Assembly (NCBI RefSeq): GCF_004363655.1
Contig: NZ_SNZH01000002.1
Location: 610,873-674,872 of the forward strand
DNA: 64,000 nt
Origin: Tahibacter aquaticus
GTDB lineage: Bacteria; Pseudomonadota; Gammaproteobacteria; Xanthomonadales; Rhodanobacteraceae
Direction: 5' to 3'
Shown one piece after another: positions 48,755-57,301 of the stretch. A program made the translations under genes and the position numbers. The first letter of the stretch is position 1. The number at the start of each line of letters is the position of its first letter. The notes under the pieces were generated by a model. It ran no database searches and was not told the DNA's origin. It saw only the letters and a program-made list of their open reading frames with translations.

Positions 48755-48782
48755 GTAGCCGCCGGCACAGGCCGGCGGCTAC
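48755..48782. repeat. Perfect 12-bp hairpin between the lipoprotein gene and tssA
   Basis: GTAGCCGCCGGC-ACAG-GCCGGCGGCTAC begins 13 bases after the lipoprotein stop and ends 19 bases before tssA. There is no T tract. It shares its ends with the shorter hairpin at 29699, suggesting one palindromic repeat family. It could reduce read-through or stabilise the upstream mRNA. Confidence 0.6.
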
Positions 48783-48801
48783 CCAAGCAACAGGGGCTAA
48801 A

Positions 48802-49827
48802 ATGAGTTTGATCGATGTCGATTCGCTGCTGGCTCCAGTGGATGCCGAACGCATCTGCGGGGTTGAGCTCGACTACGACGCTGACTACCTCGCGCTGGAG
48901 CGCAGCGTCGAAGGTACGCCGGAGCGCCAGTACGGCGACACCGTCATTGCCGCCGAAGGACCGGACTGGTCACGCGTACTCGCGCAGGCCATCAGCCTGC
49001 TCGGCCGCAGCAAGGACTTCCGCCTTACCGTCTTCATTACCCGTGCGCTGGCGCACAAGCACGGCCTGGAAGGCGCGCTCACCGGTGCGAGACTGGTGCT
49101 GGAACTGGCCCAGCGTCATTGGACCGAAGCCTATCCGGCGCTCAGCGTCGACGGCGAGGAAGATCCGCTGCCGCGCAGCAATGCCCTCAGCGGCCTGGCC
49201 GCGGTGAGCGGGCTGCTCGGCGATCTGCGCGCCACGCCGCTGCCGACCCGCCAGCTCGGTCCGCTGGATCTGGGAATTCTGGAAAAAGTTGCTGCCGGCC
49301 GCGATCCGAACAATACCGCGCCGATTGCACGGCACCAGATCGAAGCCTTCCTCACCGAGGAGATCGGCGCCGGCAACAAGGGCCTGGCGGCATTGCGCGA
49401 ACTGCGCGGCGTGATGCAGGAACTCGACCGCATCGGCCGCGAGCAGATGGGCGCGAGCGAGGCGCCGGAACTGCAGCCGCTGATCGCCTTCATCGACCAG
49501 GTCTATCCGCTGCATCTGCAGCGCAAGGCCGACGGTGGCGGTGGCGGCGATGTCGCAACGGCTGACACGGGCAGCGACTACGATGCAGTTCCGGTTGCCG
49601 CGGCGGCCGCCGGCGTGCCGCGCCAGGCGCTGACGCGCCAGGACGCGGTACGCATGCTCGACTCTGTCTGCGAGTTCCTCGAAGCGACCGAGCCGGCCAA
49701 TCCGGCGCCGCTGCTGATCCGCCGCGCACGCGGGCTGATCGGGCTGGACTTCCTTTCCATCCTGCGCGAGCTCGCGCCCGATGGCCTGGCCCAGGCCGAA
49801 CTGCTCGCCGGCAGCAACAGGAACTGA
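48802..49827 (+). CDS. tssA: Type VI secretion protein TssA (short ImpA form)
   Basis: A 341-residue protein with the ImpA N-terminal domain: CGVELDYDADYLALERSVEG at residues about 19-38, then WSRVLAQAISLLGRSKDFRL and LVLELAQRHWTEAYP. TssA primes baseplate and sheath assembly. The C-terminus (RQALTRQDAVRMLDSVCEFL, then EPANPAPLLIRRARGLI) is the short form found in HSI-1-like systems. The gene is followed by tssB after 154 bases. Confidence 0.95.
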   Translation: MSLIDVDSLLAPVDAERICGVELDYDADYLALERSVEGTPERQYGDTVIAAEGPDWSRVLAQAISLLGRSKDFRLTVFITRALAHKHGLEGALTGARLVLELAQRHWTEAYPALSVDGEEDPLPRSNALSGLAAVSGLLGDLRATPLPTRQLGPLDLGILEKVAAGRDPNNTAPIARHQIEAFLTEEIGAGNKGLAALRELRGVMQELDRIGREQMGASEAPELQPLIAFIDQVYPLHLQRKADGGGGGDVATADTGSDYDAVPVAAAAAGVPRQALTRQDAVRMLDSVCEFLEATEPANPAPLLIRRARGLIGLDFLSILRELAPDGLAQAELLAGSNRN

Positions 49828-49981
49828 GCCGATGACCCTGCACTTTGGCAATATGTATTTTTACCCGCTTGACCTGGCTGCCCCGGGGCCGCCGGCAGGC
49901 CCGTCCCCAGGCCGTTCGACGCCTGCCACGCTTCGCACGAACACCCGGTAGTCCAGTGGCGATTTTCAGGAGATTGCGCAA

Positions 49982-50533
49982 ATGAGCGGTTCCAAATTCA
50001 CCCGAACCAACAAGAGCAGCGCGCAGAAGTTCATCGGCCGCAACCGGGCGCCGCGCGTGCAGATCGAGTACGACGTCGAAGTCTACGGCTCTGAGAAAAA
50101 GGTACAGATTCCCTTTGTCATGGGCGTCATGGCCGATCTGGCCGGCAAGCCCGTGGAAGACCTGCCGGCCGTCGCCGATCGCAAGTTCCTCGAAATCGAC
50201 ATCGACAATTTCGACGAGCGCATGAAGGCGATCAAGCCGCGCGTCGCCTTCGCCGTGCCCAATACGCTGACCGGCGACGGCAACATGGCGGTGGACATCA
50301 CCTTCGAAAGTATGGACGACTTCTCTCCCGGCGCGATCGCCAAGAAGGTCGATGCCCTGTCCAAGCTGCTCGATGCCCGCACCCAGCTCAACAACCTGCT
50401 GACCTACATGGATGGCAAGACCGGTGCGGAAGAACTGATCGGCAAGGTGCTCAACGACCCGGCCCTGCTGAAGTCGATCGCCGCTGCGCCGAATGCCAGC
50501 AAGCCCGCAGACACCGAAAACAGCGACGCCTGA
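49982..50533 (+). CDS. tssB: Type VI secretion contractile sheath small subunit TssB
   Basis: The 183-residue protein matches the VipA/TssB family: RAPRVQIEYDVEVYGSEKKV, LPFVMG-like IPFVMGVMADLAGK, and FDERMKAIKPRVAFAVPN. With TssC it forms the contractile sheath around the Hcp tube. The C-terminal helix ends KSIAAAPNASKPADTEN. A CAGGAG ribosome site precedes the ATG, and tssC follows after 33 bases. Confidence 0.97.
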   Translation: MSGSKFTRTNKSSAQKFIGRNRAPRVQIEYDVEVYGSEKKVQIPFVMGVMADLAGKPVEDLPAVADRKFLEIDIDNFDERMKAIKPRVAFAVPNTLTGDGNMAVDITFESMDDFSPGAIAKKVDALSKLLDARTQLNNLLTYMDGKTGAEELIGKVLNDPALLKSIAAAPNASKPADTENSDA

Positions 50534-50566
50534 GCGCCGCGCGCATAAGACATCGGGAATCCACTC

Positions 50567-52063
50567 ATGGCGCAGAATCAAGCACTACTCGACAAACAAA
50601 CCCAGTACGCGGAGAACACCGACTTCTCCAGCCTGCTGCAGAAGGAATTCAAGCCCAAGACCGACGAGGCCAAGGAGGCGGTGCAGGTTGCCGTGCGCAC
50701 CCTGGCCGAACAGGCGCTCGCCAATACGGTCACCATCGGTGCGGATTCGTACAAGGCGATCGAGGCGATCATCGCCGAGATCGACCGCAAGATGTCCGAG
50801 CAGATCAACCTCATCATCCACCACGCCGAGTACCAGCAGCTGGAAAGCGCCTGGCGCGGCCTGCACTACCTGGTCAACAACACCGAGGTGGATGAGCTGC
50901 TGAAGATCAAGTTCCTGCCGATCTCCAAGCGCGACCTGCATCGCACCCTGCGCCGGCACAAGGGCATCGGCTGGGATCAGAGTCCCATTTTCAAGAAAGT
51001 ATACGAAGCCGAATACGACCAGCTCGGCGGCGTGCCCTACGGCTGCCTCGTCGGCGACTACCATTTCGACCACTCGCCGCCCGACGTCGAGCTGCTGACC
51101 GAAATGGCCAAGATCTGCGCCGCCTCGCACTGTCCGTTCATTACGGGCGCCGCGCCGACCACGATGCAGATGGAAACCTGGCAGGAGCTGGCCAACCCGC
51201 GTGACCTGACCAAGATCTTCGAGAACACTGAATACGTCGCCTGGCGCAGCCTGCGCAACTCGGAAGACTCGCGCTACCTCGGCCTGGCCATGCCGCGCTT
51301 CCTCGCGCGCCTGCCCTACGGCGTGCGCACCAACCCGATCGACGAATTCGATTTCGAGGAATCTACCGACGGTTCCACCCACAGCGCGTATTGCTGGGCC
51401 AACTCGGCCTATGCGATGGCGGTGAACATCAACCGTTCGTTCAAGTACTACGGCTGGTGTACCTCGATCCGCGGCGTCGAATCCGGCGGTGCGGTGGAAG
51501 GCCTGCCCACCCACACCTTCCCGTCCGACGACGGCGGCGTGGACATGAAGTGCCCCACGGAAATCGCGATCTCCGACCGGCGCGAAGCGGAACTGGCCAA
51601 GAACGGTTTCATGCCGTTGATCCACCGCAAGAACACCGACATTGCCGCGTTCATCGGCGCGCAGTCGCTGCAGAAGCCGGCCGAGTACTACGATCCGGAT
51701 GCAACCGCCAACGCCAACCTGTCGGCACGCCTGCCGTACCTGTTCGCCTGCTGCCGTTTCGCGCACTACCTCAAGTGCATCGTGCGCGACAAGGTCGGTT
51801 CGTTCATGGAACGCGACGACATGGAGCGCTGGCTCAACGACTGGATCATGAACTACGTCGACGGCGACCCGGCCAATTCCTCGCAGGAGACCAAGGCAAT
51901 GAAGCCGCTCGCGGCCGCCGAAGTCCAGGTTGCGGAAGTGGAAGGCAACCCCGGCTATTACACCTCGAAATTCTTCCTGCGCCCGCACTATCAGCTCGAA
52001 GGGCTGACCGTGTCGCTGCGTCTGGTATCCAAGCTTCCGTCCGTCAAATCTGGCGGGCAATGA
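50567..52063 (+). CDS. tssC: Type VI secretion contractile sheath large subunit TssC
   Basis: The 498-residue protein is the large sheath subunit (VipB family). Typical blocks are LDKQTQYAENTDFSSLLQKE, IIHHAEYQQLESAWRGLHYL, FRSLRNSED-like AWRSLRNSEDSRYLGLAMPR, and the C-terminal GNPGYYTSKFFLRPHYQLEG. Length and motif order match the family. Confidence 0.98.
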   Translation: MAQNQALLDKQTQYAENTDFSSLLQKEFKPKTDEAKEAVQVAVRTLAEQALANTVTIGADSYKAIEAIIAEIDRKMSEQINLIIHHAEYQQLESAWRGLHYLVNNTEVDELLKIKFLPISKRDLHRTLRRHKGIGWDQSPIFKKVYEAEYDQLGGVPYGCLVGDYHFDHSPPDVELLTEMAKICAASHCPFITGAAPTTMQMETWQELANPRDLTKIFENTEYVAWRSLRNSEDSRYLGLAMPRFLARLPYGVRTNPIDEFDFEESTDGSTHSAYCWANSAYAMAVNINRSFKYYGWCTSIRGVESGGAVEGLPTHTFPSDDGGVDMKCPTEIAISDRREAELAKNGFMPLIHRKNTDIAAFIGAQSLQKPAEYYDPDATANANLSARLPYLFACCRFAHYLKCIVRDKVGSFMERDDMERWLNDWIMNYVDGDPANSSQETKAMKPLAAAEVQVAEVEGNPGYYTSKFFLRPHYQLEGLTVSLRLVSKLPSVKSGGQ

Positions 52064-52165
52064 AGGTCGGGCTGGCCCGTACAGCCAGCCGCGACAGGAC
52101 CGAACCGGCCCCCTGGTAAATAACCGTCCGGTTCTCTTTATCCATCGTAGTTAAGGACTAAACGT

Positions 52166-52717
52166 ATGGCATCTCTCGGAATGGGTAGCGTTCTCGCAGC
52201 TCCGTCGGTTTCCGTCGACACGGCGCCCAAAGATTCGCTGCAAGACTTCTTCGCAAAAATCGACGGCATCAGCGGCGAGTCGAAAGACTCCAAGCACTCC
52301 GGCCAGATCGACGTACTGAGCTGGGCTTACGCCGTCAGCCAGTCCTCCTCCACCCACACGGGCGGTGGCGGCGGCGTCGGCAAGGCCAACTTCAGCGAAC
52401 TCGTGTTCACGCACTATGTGGACAAGTCCTCGCCGAACCTCCTCACCTACTGCGCCGGCGGCAAGCACATCTCGAGCGTCGAGCTGTCCTGCTGCAAGGT
52501 CGGTGACGGCCAGCAGGAATACTGCAAGATCACCCTGAGCGACGTCCTCATCACCCACGTTCGCCCGGTCGGTGCCACCAACAGCCCGCGTCTGATCGAA
52601 GAAGTAGGCATGTCCTACGGCAAGATCAAGATGGAAGTGAAGGAACAGAACAGCGATGGTTCGCTGGGCGCTGCCGTCACGGGTACCTGGATGGTCAAGG
52701 AAAACAAGAAGGGCTAA
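52166..52717 (+). CDS. hcp: Type VI secretion tube protein Hcp
   Basis: A 183-residue Hcp-family protein forming the inner tube of the T6SS and carrying small effectors. It shows FAKIDGISGESKDSKHSGQI, IDVLSWAYAVSQ, and the central TCAGGKHISSVELSCCKV segment. An AAGGA ribosome site precedes the ATG. It is followed by a strong terminator inside the cluster, so hcp is expected to be transcribed at a higher level than the genes after it. Confidence 0.97.
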   Translation: MASLGMGSVLAAPSVSVDTAPKDSLQDFFAKIDGISGESKDSKHSGQIDVLSWAYAVSQSSSTHTGGGGGVGKANFSELVFTHYVDKSSPNLLTYCAGGKHISSVELSCCKVGDGQQEYCKITLSDVLITHVRPVGATNSPRLIEEVGMSYGKIKMEVKEQNSDGSLGAAVTGTWMVKENKKG

Positions 52718-52764
52718 TCGGCCCTAAGGCGCCAGCGCATCTGCGCCGGCGTCATTTTCCGTCC

Positions 52765-52812
52765 CCGGTGCGGAGACCGGCGCAAGCTGCTCTCCGTCAC
52801 CGGTGTTTTTTT
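52765..52812 (+). terminator. Intra-operon terminator after hcp
   Basis: CCGGTGCGGAGA (52765-52776) pairs with TCTCCGTCACCGG (52791-52803) with one bulged base, followed by TG and seven T residues. It ends 20 bases before tagJ. Partial read-through would supply the downstream genes. Confidence 0.8.
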
Positions 52813-52831
52813 CGTTGCAAAAGGGAAACCG

Positions 52832-53686
52832 ATGCGCAAGGACGATGCCGCTTCCACCAATATCCTGCGTCGCGACCAGTCGCTGGCCGAACAGCAGGCC
52901 GGACTCGTTGCGGCGATCAAGGCCAAGCCCAATGTGGTGGAGTTGCGCGTACACCTGGCCCAGCTGAGCATGCTCACGGGCAACTGGACGCGCGCCGTGG
53001 CCCAGCTGCAGACGGCGGCAACCCTGGCTGCGTCGGCCATTCCGATGGCGCAGATGTACCGCGAGGCGATCCGCTGCGAGATCCAGCGCGAGAAGATCTT
53101 CGCCGGCGAACTCGCGCCGCAGACCATAGGCCAGCCCGAGCCCTGGTTCGCCACGCTGAGCCAGTCCCTGGCCAGCCGCGGCAAGGACAATGCGCTTGCC
53201 GACGAACTCATGCAGCAGGCTTTCGAAGCCGCGCCTGCAACGGCTTTCGTGCTCGACGAAACACCGGTCGACTGGCTCGCCGACGCCGATTCGCGCCTGG
53301 GCCCGATCTGCGAAATCATTCTCAAGGGCCAGTACTACTGGCTGCCTTTCGATCATATCCAGCGGCTGGAACTGGAAGCGCCAAACGATCTGCGCGACCT
53401 GGTCTGGCTGCCCGGCCGCCTGACCCTGCGCAACGGCGGCCAGCACGTGGTGCTGATACCTAGCCGCTATCCGCGCAGCTACGGCCTCGACGACGAGCGC
53501 CTGGCGCTGGCCTCGCTCACCCGCTGGGAAGAAATCGGCGCCGACGCCTATGCCGGCCATGGCCAGCGCAGCTGGGTCAGCAATGTGGACGACCACGCTT
53601 TCCTCGCCGTGCGCGCACTGCAGCGCGCCGACGAAGACGGCGCGGAAGACGCACCGGGCACGGACGAAAGCACGACCGATGAGTAA
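52832..53686 (+). CDS. tagJ: T6SS accessory protein TagJ (ImpE family)
   Basis: A 284-residue protein of the ImpE/TagJ family: a helical N-terminal half (QAGLVAAIKAKPNVVELRVH, then LAQLSMLTGNWTRAVAQLQT) and a beta-rich C-terminal half (LILKGQYYW-like IILKGQYYWLPFDHIQRLEL, VWLPGRLTLRNGG and VLIPSRYPRS). In HSI-1-like systems TagJ binds the sheath protein TssB and affects ClpV-driven recycling. The stop overlaps the tssE start by eight bases. Confidence 0.92.
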   Translation: MRKDDAASTNILRRDQSLAEQQAGLVAAIKAKPNVVELRVHLAQLSMLTGNWTRAVAQLQTAATLAASAIPMAQMYREAIRCEIQREKIFAGELAPQTIGQPEPWFATLSQSLASRGKDNALADELMQQAFEAAPATAFVLDETPVDWLADADSRLGPICEIILKGQYYWLPFDHIQRLELEAPNDLRDLVWLPGRLTLRNGGQHVVLIPSRYPRSYGLDDERLALASLTRWEEIGADAYAGHGQRSWVSNVDDHAFLAVRALQRADEDGAEDAPGTDESTTDE

Positions 53687-54200
53687 GGCCAATCCGCTGC
53701 AGGGAGCACGCTCGACACGGCTGTTGCCGGTGCTGCTGGACCGGTTGACCGACCACAACCCGGAAAGCCGCAAGGAAGCCCTGCACGAGCGCACCATGAC
53801 CAAGGCGGAATTCCGCCAGTGCGTGCTGCGCGACATTTCCTGGCTGCTCAACACCACCAATGCCGAATCCGAGACCAGCATGGCCGGTATCGACGAGGTG
53901 CGCCGTTCGGTGGTCAATTTCGGCGTACTGGCCCTGTCCGGCAAGCAGCTCGTCGACGAAGACCTGGACGAAGTGCAGAAGAGGATCAGCGGCGCGATCA
54001 AGATGTTCGAGCCGCGCGTACTGCCCGAATCGCTGCAGGTGCGCGTATTGCCGTCGGAAAGCGGTACGCATACGCACAACCAGCTGACCATGGAAATCCG
54101 CGGCCAGCTCTGGTCCGAGCCGTATCCGATCGACCTGCTGCTGCGTTCGCGCGTCGATCTGGAAAGCGGCCAGATCGTGCTCGAAGACTTGCTGCGCTAG
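53679..54200 (+). CDS. tssE: Type VI secretion baseplate protein TssE (gp25-like)
   Basis: The 173-residue product is the gp25-like wedge subunit that starts sheath polymerisation. It has LLPVLLDRLTDHNPESRKEA, VLRDISWLLNTTNAE, SVVNFGVLALSGK, and EIRGQLWSEPYPIDLLLRSR, the EPxPxxL-type C-terminal region of the family. The ATG at 53679 overlaps the tagJ end (ATGAGTAA), which favours translational coupling. Confidence 0.95.
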   Translation: MSKANPLQGARSTRLLPVLLDRLTDHNPESRKEALHERTMTKAEFRQCVLRDISWLLNTTNAESETSMAGIDEVRRSVVNFGVLALSGKQLVDEDLDEVQKRISGAIKMFEPRVLPESLQVRVLPSESGTHTHNQLTMEIRGQLWSEPYPIDLLLRSRVDLESGQIVLEDLLR

Positions 54201-54209
54201 GGGCGACCG

Positions 54210-56084
54210 ATGGATCCGCGCCTGCTCGGCTACTACAACAGCGAACTGAACTATCTACGGGAGCTGGGCGCGGAATTCGCCGCGAACTATCCCAAGATCG
54301 CCGCGCGCCTGGGCATGCACGACATCGAAGTGGCTGATCCCTACGTGGAGCGGCTGCTGGAAGGCTTCAGCTTCCTCACGGCGCGCATCCAGCTGAAGAT
54401 GGACGCGGAATTCCCGCGTTTTTCCCAGCGCCTGCTCGAGGTGATCTACCCGAACTACCTGGCGCCGACGCCGGCCATGTGCATCGTCCAGTTCACCCCG
54501 GGCGAGATGACCGGCAACCAGGGCGACTGCTTCCGCATCGCGCGCGGCGAACGCATGCGCGCGCCCAGCCTGGTCGAAGGCCAGGCTGGCTGCGAATTCC
54601 GCACCGCACACGATGTGGATTTGTGGCCTTTGCGCGTCAGCCAGGCGCGCTTCGAAGGCGTGCCGACCGACGTGCGCATCCTGCGCCTGCGCCAGGACAT
54701 GCCGGTCAAGTCGTCGCTGCGGCTGAACTTCGCCTTCAATGCGCCGCTCAGCGGCAAGAGCCCGCCGCCGGACCGCCTGTCGCTGCACCTCACGGGCAGC
54801 GCGCATATCACCTCGCGCCTGCACGAGCTGCTGTGCGGCCATGTGCTCGGCGTGTCGGTGCGTCCGCGCGGACGCAACGGCGGCCAGTGGCGCCAGCTCT
54901 CGCCAGGCGCGGTACAGCCCGAGGGCTTCGACGACGAGCAATCCCTGCTGCCGTACAAGAGCCGCGGGTTCCAGGGCTATCGCCTGCTGCACGAATACTT
55001 CGCCTTTCCGGCGCGCTACCACTTCATCGCGCTGGAAGGCCTGCGTGCGGCGCTGCAGGGTATCGAGGCGCTGGACGGCTTCGAAGTCAGCATCCTGCTC
55101 GACCAGGACGTGAGCGACCTGGAAACCGTGGTCGATGCCAGCCATTTCGCCCTGTTCTGCACGCCGGCGATCAACCTCATCTCGATGCGCTCGGACCGCA
55201 TCCAGGTCGGCGACAGCCGCTACGAATTCCATGTCGTGCCCGATCGCGCGCATCCGCTCAACTACGAGGTCTACTCGATAGAACAGGTGGAAGGCTTCGG
55301 CCGCGACAACGCGGTGGAAGCGAAATTCCGCCCGTTCTATGCCAGCCAGGTCGGCGACCGCGGCAACCACGGTGCCTATTTCACCGTGCGGCGCGAACCG
55401 CGCCTGACTTCGGCCTCGGTCACGCGCCACGGCGCGCGCTCGACCTACCTGGGCTCGGAAGTGTTCCTGTCGCTGGTCAACCAGCACGAGGCGCCGTACG
55501 GCTCAAGCCTGCGCCAGCTCGGCGTGGACATGACGGTGACCAACCGCGACCTCGCCCTGCTGATGAGCGTCGGCAGCCAGCACGACCTGGTACCCGTGGA
55601 TTCGGTGCCGGTAACCGGCGTGCGCGTGCTGCAGGGGCCGACACGGCCGGTATCGGCTGCGCCCGAAGGCGAAATCACCTGGCGCCTGATCAGCCACCTG
55701 GGCCTGAACTACCAGACCCTGACCGACCACAGCCCCGAGCAGGGCGCGCTGGCGCTGCGTGAACTTCTGGCCTTGTATACCGTGCTTGGCGACCCTGCCG
55801 TGGCACGCCATGCGAATGCCGTGCTCAAGACCAAGCTCGCGCCGATCACCCGGCGCCTGCCCGGCGGCGGGCCGATCACCTTCGGCCGCGGCGTCGGCAT
55901 CGACGTGATCATCGACGAAAGCCATTTCGCCGGCACCAGCCCCTACCTGTTCGGTGCCGTGCTGGAACAGTTCCTGGCCCGCCATGTTGCCCTGAACACC
56001 TTTACCGAAACGCGCCTGGTCAGCGCTCAGCGCGGCCAGCTGGGCCAATGGGCGCCGCGCTTCGGCAAGAGACCGGTCGCATGA
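54210..56084 (+). CDS. tssF: Type VI secretion baseplate protein TssF
   Basis: The 624-residue baseplate subunit begins DPRLLGYYNSELNYLRELGA and continues with VERLLEGFSFLTARIQLKMD, FPRFSQRLLEVIYPNYLAPT and the late GGGPITFGRGVGIDV segment, all hallmarks of TssF. Its stop codon overlaps the tssG start as ATGA. It starts nine bases after tssE. Confidence 0.98.
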   Translation: MDPRLLGYYNSELNYLRELGAEFAANYPKIAARLGMHDIEVADPYVERLLEGFSFLTARIQLKMDAEFPRFSQRLLEVIYPNYLAPTPAMCIVQFTPGEMTGNQGDCFRIARGERMRAPSLVEGQAGCEFRTAHDVDLWPLRVSQARFEGVPTDVRILRLRQDMPVKSSLRLNFAFNAPLSGKSPPPDRLSLHLTGSAHITSRLHELLCGHVLGVSVRPRGRNGGQWRQLSPGAVQPEGFDDEQSLLPYKSRGFQGYRLLHEYFAFPARYHFIALEGLRAALQGIEALDGFEVSILLDQDVSDLETVVDASHFALFCTPAINLISMRSDRIQVGDSRYEFHVVPDRAHPLNYEVYSIEQVEGFGRDNAVEAKFRPFYASQVGDRGNHGAYFTVRREPRLTSASVTRHGARSTYLGSEVFLSLVNQHEAPYGSSLRQLGVDMTVTNRDLALLMSVGSQHDLVPVDSVPVTGVRVLQGPTRPVSAAPEGEITWRLISHLGLNYQTLTDHSPEQGALALRELLALYTVLGDPAVARHANAVLKTKLAPITRRLPGGGPITFGRGVGIDVIIDESHFAGTSPYLFGAVLEQFLARHVALNTFTETRLVSAQRGQLGQWAPRFGKRPVA

Positions 56085-57244
56085 GCACGCCGGAACAGAA
56101 CCTGTTCACCAGCGGCAGCGTCAACCTCGATGCCGGCGCAGCCATCGACAAGGCCGCCAATGCTGCGGCCGATGGCGCCGCACAGGACCTTCCGACGCAG
56201 AAACAGGCCGAGGCGCTGGCTGCGCTATGGCAGGCGCTGGAAGAAAAGCCCTACGAGTACGACCTGTTCGCCCTGCTGCGGCGCATCGAATCGCTGCACC
56301 CGCACCTGCCGCGGCTGGGCCGGGCCAAGAGGCCGTCGCAGGAACCGCTGCGGCTGGGGCAGGAGCCTTCGTCCATGTTCGCGCCATCGACCATCCTGCG
56401 GCTCGATCCACCCAAGCGTCGCGGCGGACGCAAGCTGGTCATCCACAGCTTCGGCCTGTTCGGCCCGAACGGCCCGCTGCCGCTGGTGCTGACCGAACAC
56501 GCCCGCGAACGCGCGATCCACCACGGCGACCGCACCCTGATCGAGTTCGCCGACCTGTTCCACCACCGGCTCACCTTGCTGTTCTACCGCGCCTGGGCCG
56601 ACGCCCAGTCCACCGTCAGCCTGGACCGGCCGGGCGACGAGAAATTCACCCGCCATGCGGCCAGCACCATCGCCTACGGCCTGGCGGCGACGCGCGGCCG
56701 CGACGCCGTGCCCGACCATGCCCGTCTCAACCACGCCGGCCACCTGGTGCGGCAGACGCGCAATGCCGAGGGCCTGGCGCGCATCCTGGCGAACTTCTTC
56801 CGCGTGCCGGCGGCGATCGAGGAATTCGTCGGTCGCTGGCTGCCCTTGCCGCGCGACCAGCGCACCCGCCTGAATGCCAATCGCGGCGCCCAGCTGGGCG
56901 TGGACGCGGTCGCCGGTGCGGCGGTATGGGACCGGCAGCACCGCTTCCGCGTGCGCCTGGGGCCGATGCCGCGGCCGGCCTACGACGACCTGCTGCCGCC
57001 GGGCACCAGCCATCGCCAGCTGCTGGACTGGGTGCGCAGCTACATCGGTATCGAGCTGGACTGGGACGTACGCCTGGTGCTGCGCCGCATCGACGTGCCA
57101 CAGGCCCGCCTGGGGGGCGATACTCGTCTGGGCTGGACCACCTGGCTGGGCCCCGGCGCTGCCGAGCGCGACCGTGGCGACCTGGTCTTGGACCCGGAAC
57201 GCATCCGCGCCGAGCGCGGCGAACCGGCCGCGGTGGCCGCCTAG
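56081..57244 (+). CDS. tssG: Type VI secretion baseplate protein TssG
   Basis: The 387-residue wedge subunit shows EEKPYEYDLFALLRRIESLH, LPRLGRAKRPSQEPLRLGQE, IHSFGLFGPNGPLPLVLTEH, and FFRVPAAIEEFVGRWLPLP, all in family order. The first about 45 residues are an Ala-rich extension. The ATG at 56081 overlaps the tssF stop by four bases, preferred to an ATG 33 bases earlier inside tssF. Confidence 0.96.
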   Translation: MSTPEQNLFTSGSVNLDAGAAIDKAANAAADGAAQDLPTQKQAEALAALWQALEEKPYEYDLFALLRRIESLHPHLPRLGRAKRPSQEPLRLGQEPSSMFAPSTILRLDPPKRRGGRKLVIHSFGLFGPNGPLPLVLTEHARERAIHHGDRTLIEFADLFHHRLTLLFYRAWADAQSTVSLDRPGDEKFTRHAASTIAYGLAATRGRDAVPDHARLNHAGHLVRQTRNAEGLARILANFFRVPAAIEEFVGRWLPLPRDQRTRLNANRGAQLGVDAVAGAAVWDRQHRFRVRLGPMPRPAYDDLLPPGTSHRQLLDWVRSYIGIELDWDVRLVLRRIDVPQARLGGDTRLGWTTWLGPGAAERDRGDLVLDPERIRAERGEPAAVAA

Positions 57245-57301
57245 GCGGCGTTGTACAAGAAACGCCTTTTGAACTTTGCTACAGCAACACGGAATCCGAT
57301 C

